A stretch of DNA of 64,000 nt from Bacteroidota bacterium (GCA_018266575.1 JAFEAE010000023.1:709840-773839), one strand, 5' to 3'. Counted from the first letter of the stretch, positions 45,642 to 54,278 are shown. Numbers and translations: made by a program. The notes: a model not told the origin generated them from the sequence alone.

Positions 45642-46766
45642 TCAATAATCAATTACCTGTTCTTCAATAGTTGCAGGGATATCTCTCCACTCATATTGCT
45701 GGTTGCGCAATTGTGGCTCAAAACCTGCTTCACGTATTGCAGCTTGTATCCCTTTAGCAGTAAAGCGGTGCGGTGCACCTGCAGCACTCACTACATTTTC
45801 TTCAAGCATGATACTTCCAAAATCGTTTGCACCTGCCCGTAAGCAAAGCTGTGCAGTTGCTTTCCCAACAGTAAGCCATGATGCCTGTATGTTTTTTACA
45901 TTCGGCAACATGATGCGGCTCATAGCGATCATCCTGATATATTCTTCAGGAGTAGTTAGATTATGAACGCCGCGGATTTTTGTAAGCAAGGTATCAACAT
46001 CCTGGAACGTCCATGGTATAAATGCGAGGAAACCCTTTGCCTCTGCGGGTTTGCGGGATTGTACTTCCCGGATCCTTACAAGATGTTCAAATCGCTCATG
46101 AATGGTTTCTACATGCCCGAACATCATGGTTGCAGATGTAGTAATAAAAAGTTTGTGCGCTTCATGCATTATATCGAGCCATTCCTGGGCACCACATTTT
46201 CCTTTACTGATCAATCTTCGCACCCGGTCTATTAAAATTTCCGCACCCGCTCCAGGCAGAGAATCCATCCCGGATTTTTTCAACGCAACAAGTACGTCAT
46301 GGTGGCTCATCTTTTCCAGCTTGCATATATGTGCAACTTCCGGGGGCCCGAGTGTGTGTAATTTTAAATTGGGATATAAATTTTTCAATTCACTGAAAAG
46401 CGATGTATAAAATTTTAATCCTAATTCCGGGTGATGGCCGCCTTGCAGCAAAAGCTGGTCGCCACCCCAGCGAAATGTTTCCTCGATTTTTCTTTTGTAG
46501 GTATCAATATCCGTAATGTATGCATCGGGATGTCCCGGTATCCTGTAAAAATTACAAAACTTACAATTAGCAATACACACATTGGTTGTATTTACATTCC
46601 GGTCTATTTGCCAGGTAACTTTACCATGAGGCACCTGCTGTTTGCGCAATTCATCTGCGATATACATCAGCTCAGTCAATGGGGCTTGTTCAAATAATGC
46701 AACTCCTTCCTCAACGGAAAGAAATTCGAAATCCGAAGCTTTTTTATATAAATCTGACAAACTCAT
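45642..46766 (-). CDS. mqnC: Cyclic dehypoxanthinyl futalosine synthase (radical SAM)
   Basis: Radical SAM enzyme of the futalosine route to menaquinone, 374 residues from the ATG at 46766. The 4Fe-4S cysteines are in CIANCKFCNFYR (C64, C68, C71). GGDQLLLQGGHHPELGLKFY, SLPGAGAEILIDRVRR, TTSATMMFGHVETIHERFEHL, GFLAFIPWTFQ and NIQASWLTVGKATAQLCLRAGANDFGS are MqnC hallmarks and separate it from MqnE. The AFIPWTFQ motif is typical of MqnC. The frame opens at a TTG (46790) that is part of a promoter box, so the internal ATG is preferred. Menaquinone would serve the cytochrome bd oxidase at the other end of the window. Confidence 0.93.
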   Translation of the reverse strand: MSLSDLYKKASDFEFLSVEEGVALFEQAPLTELMYIADELRKQQVPHGKVTWQIDRNVNTTNVCIANCKFCNFYRIPGHPDAYITDIDTYKRKIEETFRWGGDQLLLQGGHHPELGLKFYTSLFSELKNLYPNLKLHTLGPPEVAHICKLEKMSHHDVLVALKKSGMDSLPGAGAEILIDRVRRLISKGKCGAQEWLDIMHEAHKLFITTSATMMFGHVETIHERFEHLVRIREVQSRKPAEAKGFLAFIPWTFQDVDTLLTKIRGVHNLTTPEEYIRMIAMSRIMLPNVKNIQASWLTVGKATAQLCLRAGANDFGSIMLEENVVSAAGAPHRFTAKGIQAAIREAGFEPQLRNQQYEWRDIPATIEEQVIDY

Positions 46767-46787
46767 TTCACGCTTTATTTTGATCTG

Positions 46788-46819
46788 CAAATTTAACGCA
46801 GCAAAGCCGAAAGCAGCAA
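46788..46819 (-). promoter_or_regulatory. Candidate promoter for mqnC
   Basis: Minus-strand TAAATTTG (46788-46795) with TTG (46817-46819) at a 21-base spacer. The box ends at the false TTG start and leaves a short leader before the ATG at 46766. Confidence 0.6.
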
Positions 46820-46917
46820 TTTATCTGAACGGTTTGTCATACGAAAAGCGAGGCGTATATTGTGTTGAAGAAATTGATGAATCAGATTGTTCATTACTTC
46901 TCTTGAAATTACTTACA

Positions 46918-48171
46918 ATGCGTTGCCTGAAAAATACTAAACTAACTCTTGCTCTTTTTTCCAACAGCAGGCGCAGGTTTTACCCTTTTTTTTTCAGTTT
47001 GTTATTTGTAATAACTATTTCAAATACAGGCAACGCCCAGGAAGAATTCATTCAACCGGCAACACGCTACTTAACGAGTTTCCCTTTTCATGTATTGACT
47101 GGTGGAATAATTGTATTAAGGGCGCGGGTTGCAGATGTTCCCGATTCCCTGAATTTTATTTTAGACACAGGCAGTGGAGGTATTTCGTTGGATTCCTCTA
47201 CATGCCTGCATTATAATCTTACGCCCCTGCCTTCAGATAAAACTATTAGAGGTATCGCCGGGATACGAAGTGTGAGATTTATTTATAACGAAAAATTGAT
47301 GCTTCCCGGATTGTCTGTTGATAGCCTGAATTTCCATGTGAACGACTATGAAATTTTAACGAGTGTATACGGAGAAAAAATTGATGGTATAATCGGTTAT
47401 AGTTTTTTGTCCCGCTATATTGTGAGGGTAGATTACGACAGTTCTAAAATTTATGTTTTTTCAAAAGGGTCCATAAAATACCCCAAAGGCGGTTACATGC
47501 TACGCCCGGTTTTAGTTGGTATTCCGGTGCAAATTGCAAGATTACGAGACAACCATGACATTTCTGCCCGCTTTTATTTTGATACAGGTGCCGGATTGTG
47601 TTTGTTATTGTCGTCTGATTTTGTAACTGACAGCGCTGTACTGAATACAAAGAAAAAAAAGCCTGTACTTACACAAGCACAGGGATTGGGTGGAAAAACA
47701 GAAATGAAATTAACAACTATCAGGGAGTTTCGCCTGGGGCCCTATCGTTTTAAAAATGTACCAACCTATATTTTTGATGATGAATTTAATGTTACATCAT
47801 ATCCATCTCTCGGCGGATTAATAGGGAATGATGTTCTTCGAAGGTTTAATATAACTATCAATTACGATCGCCGGGAAATTTACCTGATGCCTAACTCTCA
47901 TTTTCGAGAACCGTTTGATTATTCTTACACGGGGCTTGGCATCTATTGGGTAAACGGGGAAATTGTTGTTGTTGATGTGATGAAAGATTCTCCGGCAGAA
48001 AAAGCAGGATTTAAACAAGGGGATATTATTATTGCTGTGAATAATAATTTTACAAAAAACATCCAGGTATATAAAAATATGTTCCAGGTACCTGGCGATA
48101 AAGTAAAAGTAATTGTTCAACGCCCCGACGGGCTTGCCGAGCTTGTTCTTAAGGTCAAGAGCATTTTATAA
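46918..48171 (+). CDS. Exported aspartyl protease-like protein with PDZ domain
   Basis: Exported protein of 417 residues from the ATG at 46918. A hydrophobic signal ends near residue 41 (FVITISNTGNA). Two retropepsin-like half sites follow: LNFILDTGSGGISLDS (DTGSG near 83) and ARFYFDTGAGLCLLLS (near 220). A C-terminal PDZ domain runs VVVDVMKDSPAEKAGFKQGDIIIAVNN to the end. Single-chain bacterial proteins with two DTG motifs are predicted periplasmic aspartyl proteases. The longer frame to 46642 would run into mqnC and is rejected. It is followed by an M16 peptidase gene 60 bases away. Confidence 0.88.
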   Translation: MRCLKNTKLTLALFSNSRRRFYPFFFSLLFVITISNTGNAQEEFIQPATRYLTSFPFHVLTGGIIVLRARVADVPDSLNFILDTGSGGISLDSSTCLHYNLTPLPSDKTIRGIAGIRSVRFIYNEKLMLPGLSVDSLNFHVNDYEILTSVYGEKIDGIIGYSFLSRYIVRVDYDSSKIYVFSKGSIKYPKGGYMLRPVLVGIPVQIARLRDNHDISARFYFDTGAGLCLLLSSDFVTDSAVLNTKKKKPVLTQAQGLGGKTEMKLTTIREFRLGPYRFKNVPTYIFDDEFNVTSYPSLGGLIGNDVLRRFNITINYDRREIYLMPNSHFREPFDYSYTGLGIYWVNGEIVVVDVMKDSPAEKAGFKQGDIIIAVNNNFTKNIQVYKNMFQVPGDKVKVIVQRPDGLAELVLKVKSIL

Positions 48172-48231
48172 ATTCTTTGCGGCGCATATATCCAACTCTT
48201 CCTTACTTTGCATTTCTTTTATCACAATTCT

Positions 48232-49470
48232 ATGATACATTTTGAAAAATTCGAACTGAAGAATGGCTTACGCGTTATTGTACACGAAGATGTTTCTACG
48301 CCAATGGCCGTGCTGAATATTTTGTATGATGTTGGCGCACGTGATGAAAACCCCGGCCAGACAGGTTTTGCGCACCTCTTTGAACATTTGATGTTTGGCG
48401 GATCTGTGAATATTGAAGATTTTGAAACTCCGCTGCAACTTGCAGGCGGAGAAAACAATGCATTCACTACAAACGACCTTACCAATTATTATGTGCAGTT
48501 GCCTGCAGAAAATATTGAAACAGCATTTTGGTTGGAAAGCGACCGCATGCTTTCTCTTGCATTCAGCGAAAAAAGCCTCGAAGTACAACGCAAAGTAGTA
48601 TGTGAAGAATTTAAAGAACATTACATCAACAAACCCTATGGTGATGTTTGGTTCAAAATGCGGGAGATGGCGTATAAAGTCCATCCGTACAGATGGATGA
48701 CGATCGGGAAAGAATTAAGCCATATTGAAAATGCAAAACTGAGCGATGTAAAGAATTTTTTCTTTAAACATTATTGCCCGGTTAATGCCATTTTGGTTGT
48801 TGCCGGAAATATTAAAACAGCGCAGGTAAAACAGCTTGCAGAAAAATGGTTTGAGGATATTCCGCCGGGAGAAAAATATGTGCGTCATTTACCGGAAGAG
48901 CCGAAACAAAATGAAGCAAGGACGTTGGAAGTAAAAGCAAATGTTCCGTTGGATGCGTTGTACAAAGCGTATCACATGGCTTCGCGAACAGAAGACGGCT
49001 ATTATTATGCAGAACTGATCACAGAAATTTTAGGTGGAGGAAATTCATCGAGGTTATACCAATCATTAGTGAAAGAAAAAAAGTTATTCAGCAACATTGA
49101 GTGTTATCAGACAGGATCAACAGATGCAGGCCTTGTAGTAATTGAAGGCAAACTGGTAAAAGGTGTGAACATGAAGGATGCAGAAAAAGGGGTTGATGAA
49201 GAAATAGAAAAAATAAAAACAATATTGGTAGAAGAAAAAGAGCTCACCAAAGTGAAGAACAAAACGGAATCTGCTATTCAGTTTGAAGATATGTCGGTAA
49301 TGAACCGTGCTGCAAGTTTAGCGATTTACGAATTGCTTGGTGATGCAAACATGATGAATACGGAACTTGCAAGATATCAATCAGTCTCTGCAAACGATAT
49401 ATTATCAGAAAGCAAAAAAATCTTTGACGAAAAAAATTCCAACACGCTTTATTATTACTCAACAAATTAA
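48232..49470 (+). CDS. M16 family metallopeptidase, catalytic subunit
   Basis: Zinc peptidase of the M16B family, about 412 residues from the ATG at 48232. The inverted zinc motif HLFEH is at 48-52, with the third ligand Glu expected in the helix around FWLESDRML or later. The substrate-recognition R/Y motif usual in the C-terminal half is not evident. A second M16 gene downstream lacks HxxEH but has that motif, so the two likely form an active/inactive heterodimer. A TTACTTTG box at 48203-48210 overlaps the upstream TTG that could be mistaken for the start. No signal peptide, so probably cytosolic. Confidence 0.93.
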   Translation: MIHFEKFELKNGLRVIVHEDVSTPMAVLNILYDVGARDENPGQTGFAHLFEHLMFGGSVNIEDFETPLQLAGGENNAFTTNDLTNYYVQLPAENIETAFWLESDRMLSLAFSEKSLEVQRKVVCEEFKEHYINKPYGDVWFKMREMAYKVHPYRWMTIGKELSHIENAKLSDVKNFFFKHYCPVNAILVVAGNIKTAQVKQLAEKWFEDIPPGEKYVRHLPEEPKQNEARTLEVKANVPLDALYKAYHMASRTEDGYYYAELITEILGGGNSSRLYQSLVKEKKLFSNIECYQTGSTDAGLVVIEGKLVKGVNMKDAEKGVDEEIEKIKTILVEEKELTKVKNKTESAIQFEDMSVMNRAASLAIYELLGDANMMNTELARYQSVSANDILSESKKIFDEKNSNTLYYYSTN

Positions 49471-49475
49471 TTGAG

Positions 49476-49483
49476 TAAATTTG
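49476..49483 (+). promoter_or_regulatory. Candidate -7 box TAAATTTG for the toxin-antitoxin genes
   Basis: TAAATTTG fits TAnnTTTG and begins six bases after the M16 stop, 16 bases before the antitoxin ATG at 49499. It suggests that the module has its own promoter within the M16 operon. Confidence 0.5.
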
Positions 49484-49498
49484 ATAAAATCTTTTTCC

Positions 49499-49681
49499 AT
49501 GATAACGAAGCAAAAAATATTGGAAACAATAAAGGCCATGCCGGAAGAAAATTTTGATGATCTTGAAGTTGTAATAGAGAGATTGGTTTTGCTGGAAAAA
49601 ATCCAAAAAGGGATTGAACAAGCTGAACGTGGTGAAACAATTTCTATCGATGAGTTGAAAGAGGAAATGAAGTTATGGTAA
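49499..49681 (+). CDS. Antitoxin of a ParE-type toxin-antitoxin module
   Basis: Small acidic protein of 60 residues (MITKQKILETIKAMPEENFDDLEVVIERLVLLEKIQKGIEQAE, then SIDELKEEMKLW). The helical N-terminal part and the acidic, flexible end match the small antitoxins of the type that partners ParE/RelE toxins; the motif SIDELKEEMKLW is the usual toxin-binding tail. Its stop codon overlaps the toxin start by seven bases. The first ATG is used; a TTG at 49481 is inside the promoter box. Confidence 0.82.
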   Translation: MITKQKILETIKAMPEENFDDLEVVIERLVLLEKIQKGIEQAERGETISIDELKEEMKLW

Positions 49682-49989
49682 AAGTCCGCATCACTCAATT
49701 GGCAAAAGAAGACCTAAAAAGTATTAAACTTTATATACAGAGAGATTCTTACCAGAACTCAATTAAAATTATTGAAACTATTTTAGACAAACTCCAACTC
49801 CTTGAACAATATCCGGAAATCGGAAAAATAATTGCTCACACGAACAATGGCCCTCTACGACAAATTATTGTTTACAAATACAGGATTATTTATCGCTTTC
49901 AAAACAATACAGTTGAAGTATTAACCATTCATCACGGATCGCGATTGCTGTCAAACAACCCCGGGATTGGAGAATATTTTGACGAATAA
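49675..49989 (+). CDS. ParE/RelE family toxin
   Basis: Toxin of 104 residues of the ParE/RelE superfamily. It shows MVKVRITQLAKEDLKSIKLYIQRDS at the start, LQLLEQYPEIGKII in the middle and LRQIIVYKYRIIYRFQNNTVEVLTIHHGSRLL, the strand pair carrying the basic residues at the end. ParE members poison DNA gyrase; RelE members cleave mRNA; sequence here leans to ParE-like. It lies between the two M16 subunit genes, nine bases before the second. Confidence 0.87.
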   Translation: MVKVRITQLAKEDLKSIKLYIQRDSYQNSIKIIETILDKLQLLEQYPEIGKIIAHTNNGPLRQIIVYKYRIIYRFQNNTVEVLTIHHGSRLLSNNPGIGEYFDE

Positions 49990-49998
49990 ATAAATTAT

Positions 49999-51285
49999 AT
50001 GTTGAACAGAACAATAGCTCCGAAAATTGTTGATGCTGTGGATTTTCATCTGTCGCTGCCTTTATATAAAAAATATATTTTAAAAAACGGTGTGGAAGTA
50101 TACGCAGTTGAATTAGGCGAGCAGGATGTGCTGATGGTAAACCTTGTATTTAATGCGGGTAATTGGTTTGAAGAAAAAAACCTGGTTGCCGCAACAACAA
50201 ATTACCTGCTGAAAAACGGTACCACAAAAAAAAATGCATTTGAGATCAACGAACATTTTGAATATTACGGATCGTACCTGGGCAGGAGTTGCCAGAACGA
50301 AACTGCAGAGATCAGTTTACATTGTTTGGAAAAATATGCGAACGAGTTATTGCCCGTAATAGCAGAGCTGATCACTGATTCCGTTTTTCCGCAAGAAGAA
50401 CTGGATATCTACAAAAAAAATTCGCAGCAACGGTTGCAGGTGAGTTTGATGAAGAGTGATTTTGTTGCGGGAAGATTGATCGATTCGTACCTGTTTGGCG
50501 GGCAACATCCTTATGGTAAATATGCGGTGAAAGAAGATTATGAAAATTTGCAGCAGGGAGAGATAAAGAATTTTTACAAAGAATTTTACCAGCACGGCAA
50601 ATGCAAAATATTTATTGCCGGGAAATTGCAGAAAGATATCATTGAACAATTAGATAAAAATTTCGGATCGCTTCCGTTGAAAGCTTGGAATATTTCTGAA
50701 ATAAATACTGCACACAAGATCATCCCTGTAAAAGAAAAAAAATACAATGTGCTTAATGATGCCAATGGTGTACAAGGATCTATTCGCATTGCACGGAATT
50801 TTCCAAACAGGCATCATCCTGATTTTCAAAAAGCGGGTGTGCTGAATACCATTTTCGGCGGATATTTTGGTTCGCGGTTAATGGCAAATATCCGGGAAGA
50901 CAAAGGATACACGTATGGTATTTACAGTTACCTGATGAACCACATCCAGGAAAGTGCGTGGCTGATAAGCACAGAAGCAGGTAAAGAAGTTTGTGAAGCT
51001 GCGGTAAAAGAAGTGTACAAAGAAATGCAGTTGCTATGTGATGAACCTGTGGATGATGAAGAACTGCAAACAACTCGCAATTATATGATCGGGATAATTC
51101 TCGGCGATCTTGACGGTCCGTTCCAGGTTGCAGGAAGATGGAAGAATATTATTTTGAATAACCTCGACGAAAATTATTTTTACCGCGGTATAGAAATTAT
51201 TAAAACGATCACCACAAAAGAATTGCAGGAATTGGCCAACAAATATCTGCACCCGAAAGAATTTTATGAACTGGTAGTCGTGTAA
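49999..51285 (+). CDS. M16 family peptidase, non-catalytic partner
   Basis: M16B-fold protein of 428 residues. In the N-terminal half the region that should hold the HxxEH zinc motif reads NLVAATTNYLLKNG, so the metal ligands are absent. The C-terminal half has the substrate-binding motif LMANIREDKGYTYGIYSYL. Such proteins are the non-catalytic half of an M16B heterodimer; the catalytic half is encoded at 48232-49470. The two genes would normally be neighbours and are here separated by a toxin-antitoxin module. The start is the ATG at 49999. Confidence 0.9.
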   Translation: MLNRTIAPKIVDAVDFHLSLPLYKKYILKNGVEVYAVELGEQDVLMVNLVFNAGNWFEEKNLVAATTNYLLKNGTTKKNAFEINEHFEYYGSYLGRSCQNETAEISLHCLEKYANELLPVIAELITDSVFPQEELDIYKKNSQQRLQVSLMKSDFVAGRLIDSYLFGGQHPYGKYAVKEDYENLQQGEIKNFYKEFYQHGKCKIFIAGKLQKDIIEQLDKNFGSLPLKAWNISEINTAHKIIPVKEKKYNVLNDANGVQGSIRIARNFPNRHHPDFQKAGVLNTIFGGYFGSRLMANIREDKGYTYGIYSYLMNHIQESAWLISTEAGKEVCEAAVKEVYKEMQLLCDEPVDDEELQTTRNYMIGIILGDLDGPFQVAGRWKNIILNNLDENYFYRGIEIIKTITTKELQELANKYLHPKEFYELVVV

Positions 51286-51323
51286 ATCGTCAATTCTTCC
51301 TAACTTTTCGGACAATTCTTTTT

Positions 51324-51674
51324 ATGAATTTTATCGTCCGCATTATTATTACAGCTGTTGTTGCATTTGGTTTGTCGTATGTTTTAAAAGGCATTCACAT
51401 TAACCTCTTCACAACAGCATTGATCCTTGCATTGGTTCTTGCTATTTTAAATGCAATCCTGAAACCGATTTTGATAATCCTCACATTGCCGATAACTATT
51501 TTCACATTCGGTTTATTTCTGTTGGTGATAAATGCAGCAATTATTTTATTAGCTGCAAAATTTGTTAACGGATTTAAAGTTGACGGGTTCTGGTGGGCAT
51601 TATTGTTCAGTTTTTTGTTATCTATCCTTACTTCTGCATTGTATAGAGGCGATAAAGAAGAAAAGAATAATTGA
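51324..51674 (+). CDS. Phage holin family (superfamily IV) membrane protein
   Basis: Membrane protein of 116 residues with four hydrophobic helices (FIVRIIITAVVAFGLSYVLKG, LFTTALILALVLAILNAIL, LIILTLPITIFTFGLFLLVI and ALLFSFLLSILTSAL). The sequence LKPILIILTLPITIFTFGLFLLVINA is typical of the family called mycobacterial 4 TMS phage holin. In Bacteroidota it is a chromosomal housekeeping-type protein with no link to phage. It is followed 20 bases later by the E1 gene and may be cotranscribed with the M16 gene. Function unknown. Confidence 0.85.
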   Translation: MNFIVRIIITAVVAFGLSYVLKGIHINLFTTALILALVLAILNAILKPILIILTLPITIFTFGLFLLVINAAIILLAAKFVNGFKVDGFWWALLFSFLLSILTSALYRGDKEEKNN

Positions 51675-51694
51675 AAACCCTTTAGCTACATTGT

Positions 51695-53692
51695 ATGCAT
51701 TTCGACCGGAAAGATTTATCTAGCGAACAACTTATTGATATCTATAAAAGCATTTTGCTTCCGCGAATGATAGAAGAAAAAATGCTCGTATTGCTGCGCC
51801 AGGGAAAGATCAGTAAATGGTTCAGCGGTATTGGTCAGGAAGCGATTGCAGTTGGTGCAACCCTCGCTTTGCAGGATGATGAATGGATCATGCCCCTACA
51901 TAGAAATTTAGGAGTATTCACTTCCCGCAAAATGCCGCTGCATAAATTATTTATGCAATGGCAGGGAAGTAAGAATGGTTATAGTAAAGGGCGTGAAAGA
52001 AGTTTTCATTTTGGTTCGAAAGAACATCATATCTGCGGAATGATCTCGCACCTCGGCCCGCAATTAGCAATTGCAGATGGTGTTGCGTTGGCGTATAAAC
52101 TTCATAAAGAAAATAAAATTTCATTGGCATTTAGTGGCGATGGCGGAACAAGTGAAGGTGATTTTCATGAAGCATTGAATGTCGCCGCAGTCTGGGATCT
52201 GCCGGTGATATTTATTATTGAAAACAATGGCTACGGATTGAGCACTCCGGTGAACGAACAATACCGCTGCAAAAGTTTAGTGGACAAAGCTGCAGGATAT
52301 GGAATGGAAGGCGTGCAAATTGATGGCAACAACGTGTTAACCGTGTATGATACGATTAAAGGAGTCCGTGAATATTGTATAAAAAACCAAAAGCCATATT
52401 TGATAGAGTGCATGACGTTCCGTATGCGTGGGCATGAGGAAGCAAGCGGAACCAAATACGTGCCTAAGGAATTGTTTGAAGAATGGGGAAAGAAAGACCC
52501 TGTGGCGAATTATGAAAGTTTTTTGCTGCAGGAAAATATACTGAATGAAAATTCGGTTATACATCTACGTGAGGAGATAAAAAACCATATTGAAGAAGAA
52601 GTGAAGATCGGGTTTGCTGATGAAGCGATTGTTCCGGAAAGCAACGAAGAAATTGGCGATGTGTATGCCAAGAGGTTAATAGCGAATAGTGAATCGTCAA
52701 TTGATATTCACCATTCACCATTCACCGTTCACAACATCCGTTTCATCGATGCGATCAAAGAGGGTTTGCACCAATCCATGCAAAAAAATCCGAATTTAAT
52801 TTTGATGGGACAGGATATTGCTGAATATGGCGGTGCTTTTAAAATAACAGAAGGTTTAGTGAATGAATTTGGAAAAGAAAGGGTTCGTAACACCCCATTG
52901 TGTGAAAGTGCAATTGTAGGATCTGCGCTGGGATTGAGTCTGGAAGGATTTAAAAGCGTAATGGAAATGCAATTTGCGGATTTTGCAACCGTAGGGTTTA
53001 ACCAGATCATTAATAACCTTGCAAAGATTTATTATCGCTGGGGACAACATGCAGATGTTGTTATCCGCATGCCAACCGGCGCAGGAGTTGGCGCCGGCCC
53101 TTTTCACTCACAAAGTAATGAAGCATGGTTTGTGCATACGCCCGGGTTGAAAGTGGTGTATCCCTCAACACCTGAAGACGCGAAAGGTTTATTAATAGCA
53201 GCAATCAATGATCCTAACCCCGTTTTATATTTTGAACACAAAGCGTTGTACAGAAGTGTTAGTGGTGATGTGCCGGGGGAATATTATGAAACCGGAATCG
53301 GCAAAGCAAAAAATGTGCGCACAGGAAATGATATTTCGATAATCACTTATGGTGCAGGAGTCCATTGGGCAACGAAATATGCAGAAGAAAATCCGGATTT
53401 GTCAATTGATATACTCGACCTGCGTACATTATTACCATTGGATTACGATGCCATAAAAGAATCCGTTTCACGCACAGGAAAAGTTTTATTATTGCATGAA
53501 GACACATTGATCGGCGGAATCGGCGGAGAGATTTCTGCATGGATCAATGAACATTGTTTTGAATTATTAGATGCGCCGGTGATGCGTTGTGCATCACTCG
53601 ATACTCCGGTTCCATTTAATATAGAACTGGAAAAAAATTTTTTAGCTAATGCAAGGTTGAATGAATATGTGAGAAAGTTGATGGAATACTAA
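51695..53692 (+). CDS. Fused 2-oxo acid dehydrogenase E1 alpha-beta
   Basis: Thiamine-diphosphate dependent E1 of a 2-oxo acid dehydrogenase complex, 665 residues, with alpha and beta chains fused. Alpha (1-about 325) has the TPP motif SGDGGTSEGDFHEALN (near 150) ending in IIENNGYGLSTP and the phosphorylation-loop-like GHEEASGTKY. Beta (about 350-665) has IRFIDAIKEGLHQSMQKNPNL, GQDIAEYGGAF, PLCESAIVGSALGLSLEG and VRMPTGAGVGAGPFHSQSNE. The pattern matches branched-chain or general 2-oxoisovalerate E1 proteins. The linker (330-350, ANSESSIDIHHSPFTVHNIR) coincides with an intergenic repeat. E2 and E3 genes are not in the window. Confidence 0.95.
   Translation: MHFDRKDLSSEQLIDIYKSILLPRMIEEKMLVLLRQGKISKWFSGIGQEAIAVGATLALQDDEWIMPLHRNLGVFTSRKMPLHKLFMQWQGSKNGYSKGRERSFHFGSKEHHICGMISHLGPQLAIADGVALAYKLHKENKISLAFSGDGGTSEGDFHEALNVAAVWDLPVIFIIENNGYGLSTPVNEQYRCKSLVDKAAGYGMEGVQIDGNNVLTVYDTIKGVREYCIKNQKPYLIECMTFRMRGHEEASGTKYVPKELFEEWGKKDPVANYESFLLQENILNENSVIHLREEIKNHIEEEVKIGFADEAIVPESNEEIGDVYAKRLIANSESSIDIHHSPFTVHNIRFIDAIKEGLHQSMQKNPNLILMGQDIAEYGGAFKITEGLVNEFGKERVRNTPLCESAIVGSALGLSLEGFKSVMEMQFADFATVGFNQIINNLAKIYYRWGQHADVVIRMPTGAGVGAGPFHSQSNEAWFVHTPGLKVVYPSTPEDAKGLLIAAINDPNPVLYFEHKALYRSVSGDVPGEYYETGIGKAKNVRTGNDISIITYGAGVHWATKYAEENPDLSIDILDLRTLLPLDYDAIKESVSRTGKVLLLHEDTLIGGIGGEISAWINEHCFELLDAPVMRCASLDTPVPFNIELEKNFLANARLNEYVRKLMEY
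52684..52731. repeat. In-frame copy of the GTGAAT/ATTCAC palindrome family
   Basis: Within the E1 gene the DNA AATAGTGAATCGTCAATTGA (starting 52684) followed by ATTCACCATTCACCATTCAC repeats the words of the intergenic quasi-palindromes at 25352, 26029 and 53697. It codes for the linker between the alpha and beta parts. Confidence 0.6.
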
Positions 53693-53696
53693 TTTG

Positions 53697-53760
53697 AAAA
53701 TATAGTGAATTGACAATTGATAATGGATAATTGACAATGAACTGCTCACTGCTTACTTTT
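53697..53760. repeat. AT-rich short-word repeat after the E1 gene
   Basis: Contains GTGAATTGACAATTGATAAT, GGATAATTGACAATGAACTG and CACTGCTTAC, the same word family as the quasi-palindromes at 25352 and 26029. The 53693-54008 gap holds no gene; a TTTGAAAATTTGAAAATGTG stretch at 53845-53865 is similar low-complexity sequence. Confidence 0.5.
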
Positions 53761-53769
53761 TTCAATTGT

Positions 53770-53822
53770 TCAATAGTAGCACAACCGATGAAAGGATTGC
53801 GACGCAAGAATGCTCAACCGGA
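53770..53822 (-). repeat. Dispersed repeat related to the array spacers, inverted copy
   Basis: Read on the minus strand this segment has GAGCATTCTTGCGTCGCAAT and TGTGCTACTATTGAACAATT. The array spacers at 57471, 59337 and 60420 carry GAGCATTCTT, TTGCGTCGCA and TGCTACTATTAAGC in the same order on the plus strand. The shared words point to one dispersed family, here inverted relative to the array. Confidence 0.6.
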
Positions 53823-54008
53823 GTTAATGAAGCTGGTATAATAATTTGAAAATTTGAAAATGTGGTGAATGTGAAAATTATTATAGCGCATCGAACATCA
53901 TAACCCTCTTAAAAAATCGGCGTTCAATTTTAAAACGATAGCACACGGATGACGCGGATGATTATGATTAATTATGATCAGAAGCATTATCACATTTTCA
54001 AATTAACT

Positions 54009-54278
54009 ATGGACAACATTCACATCCGATGCCCGAAATGTAAATGGGAACCAGATGGTCAGCCTTACTGGCAATGTACATGCGGAACAAACTGGGATAC
54101 GTTTTCCACCGGCGCAAGATGCCCTGGTTGTGGTAAAGTTTGGGAACACACACAATGTGTAATTCATGCAGGTGGCTGCGATAAATGGAGCCCGCATTTG
54201 GATTGGTACGAAGGATTGGATGATGTAGTGAATAAATTAAAAGAAGAAATAAAAGAGAGCTGGCATACGGTGCATTGA
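54009..54278 (+). CDS. Small zinc-ribbon protein
   Basis: Protein of 89 residues from the ATG at 54009 with multiple zinc-binding cysteine pairs: RCPKCKWEP, WQCTCGTNWDTF, ARCPGCGKVW and then CVIHAGGC. The order CPKC-CTCG-CPGC with a conserved WDTFSTGARCPGC block is found in small bacterial proteins of unknown function. The frame extends upstream to 53949, but the ATG before the first CxxC is the sensible start. It is the last plus-strand gene before the array. Confidence 0.8.
   Translation: MDNIHIRCPKCKWEPDGQPYWQCTCGTNWDTFSTGARCPGCGKVWEHTQCVIHAGGCDKWSPHLDWYEGLDDVVNKLKEEIKESWHTVH

Noticed and set aside
46642..46917. Upstream extension of the aspartyl protease frame
   Set aside because: It overlaps the mqnC start on the other strand and has no signal-sequence or domain content; the ATG at 46918 gives a proper signal peptide.
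51324..51674. Prophage remnant
   Set aside because: The holin-like name is a family label; the protein is a common chromosomal four-helix membrane protein and there are no phage genes around it.
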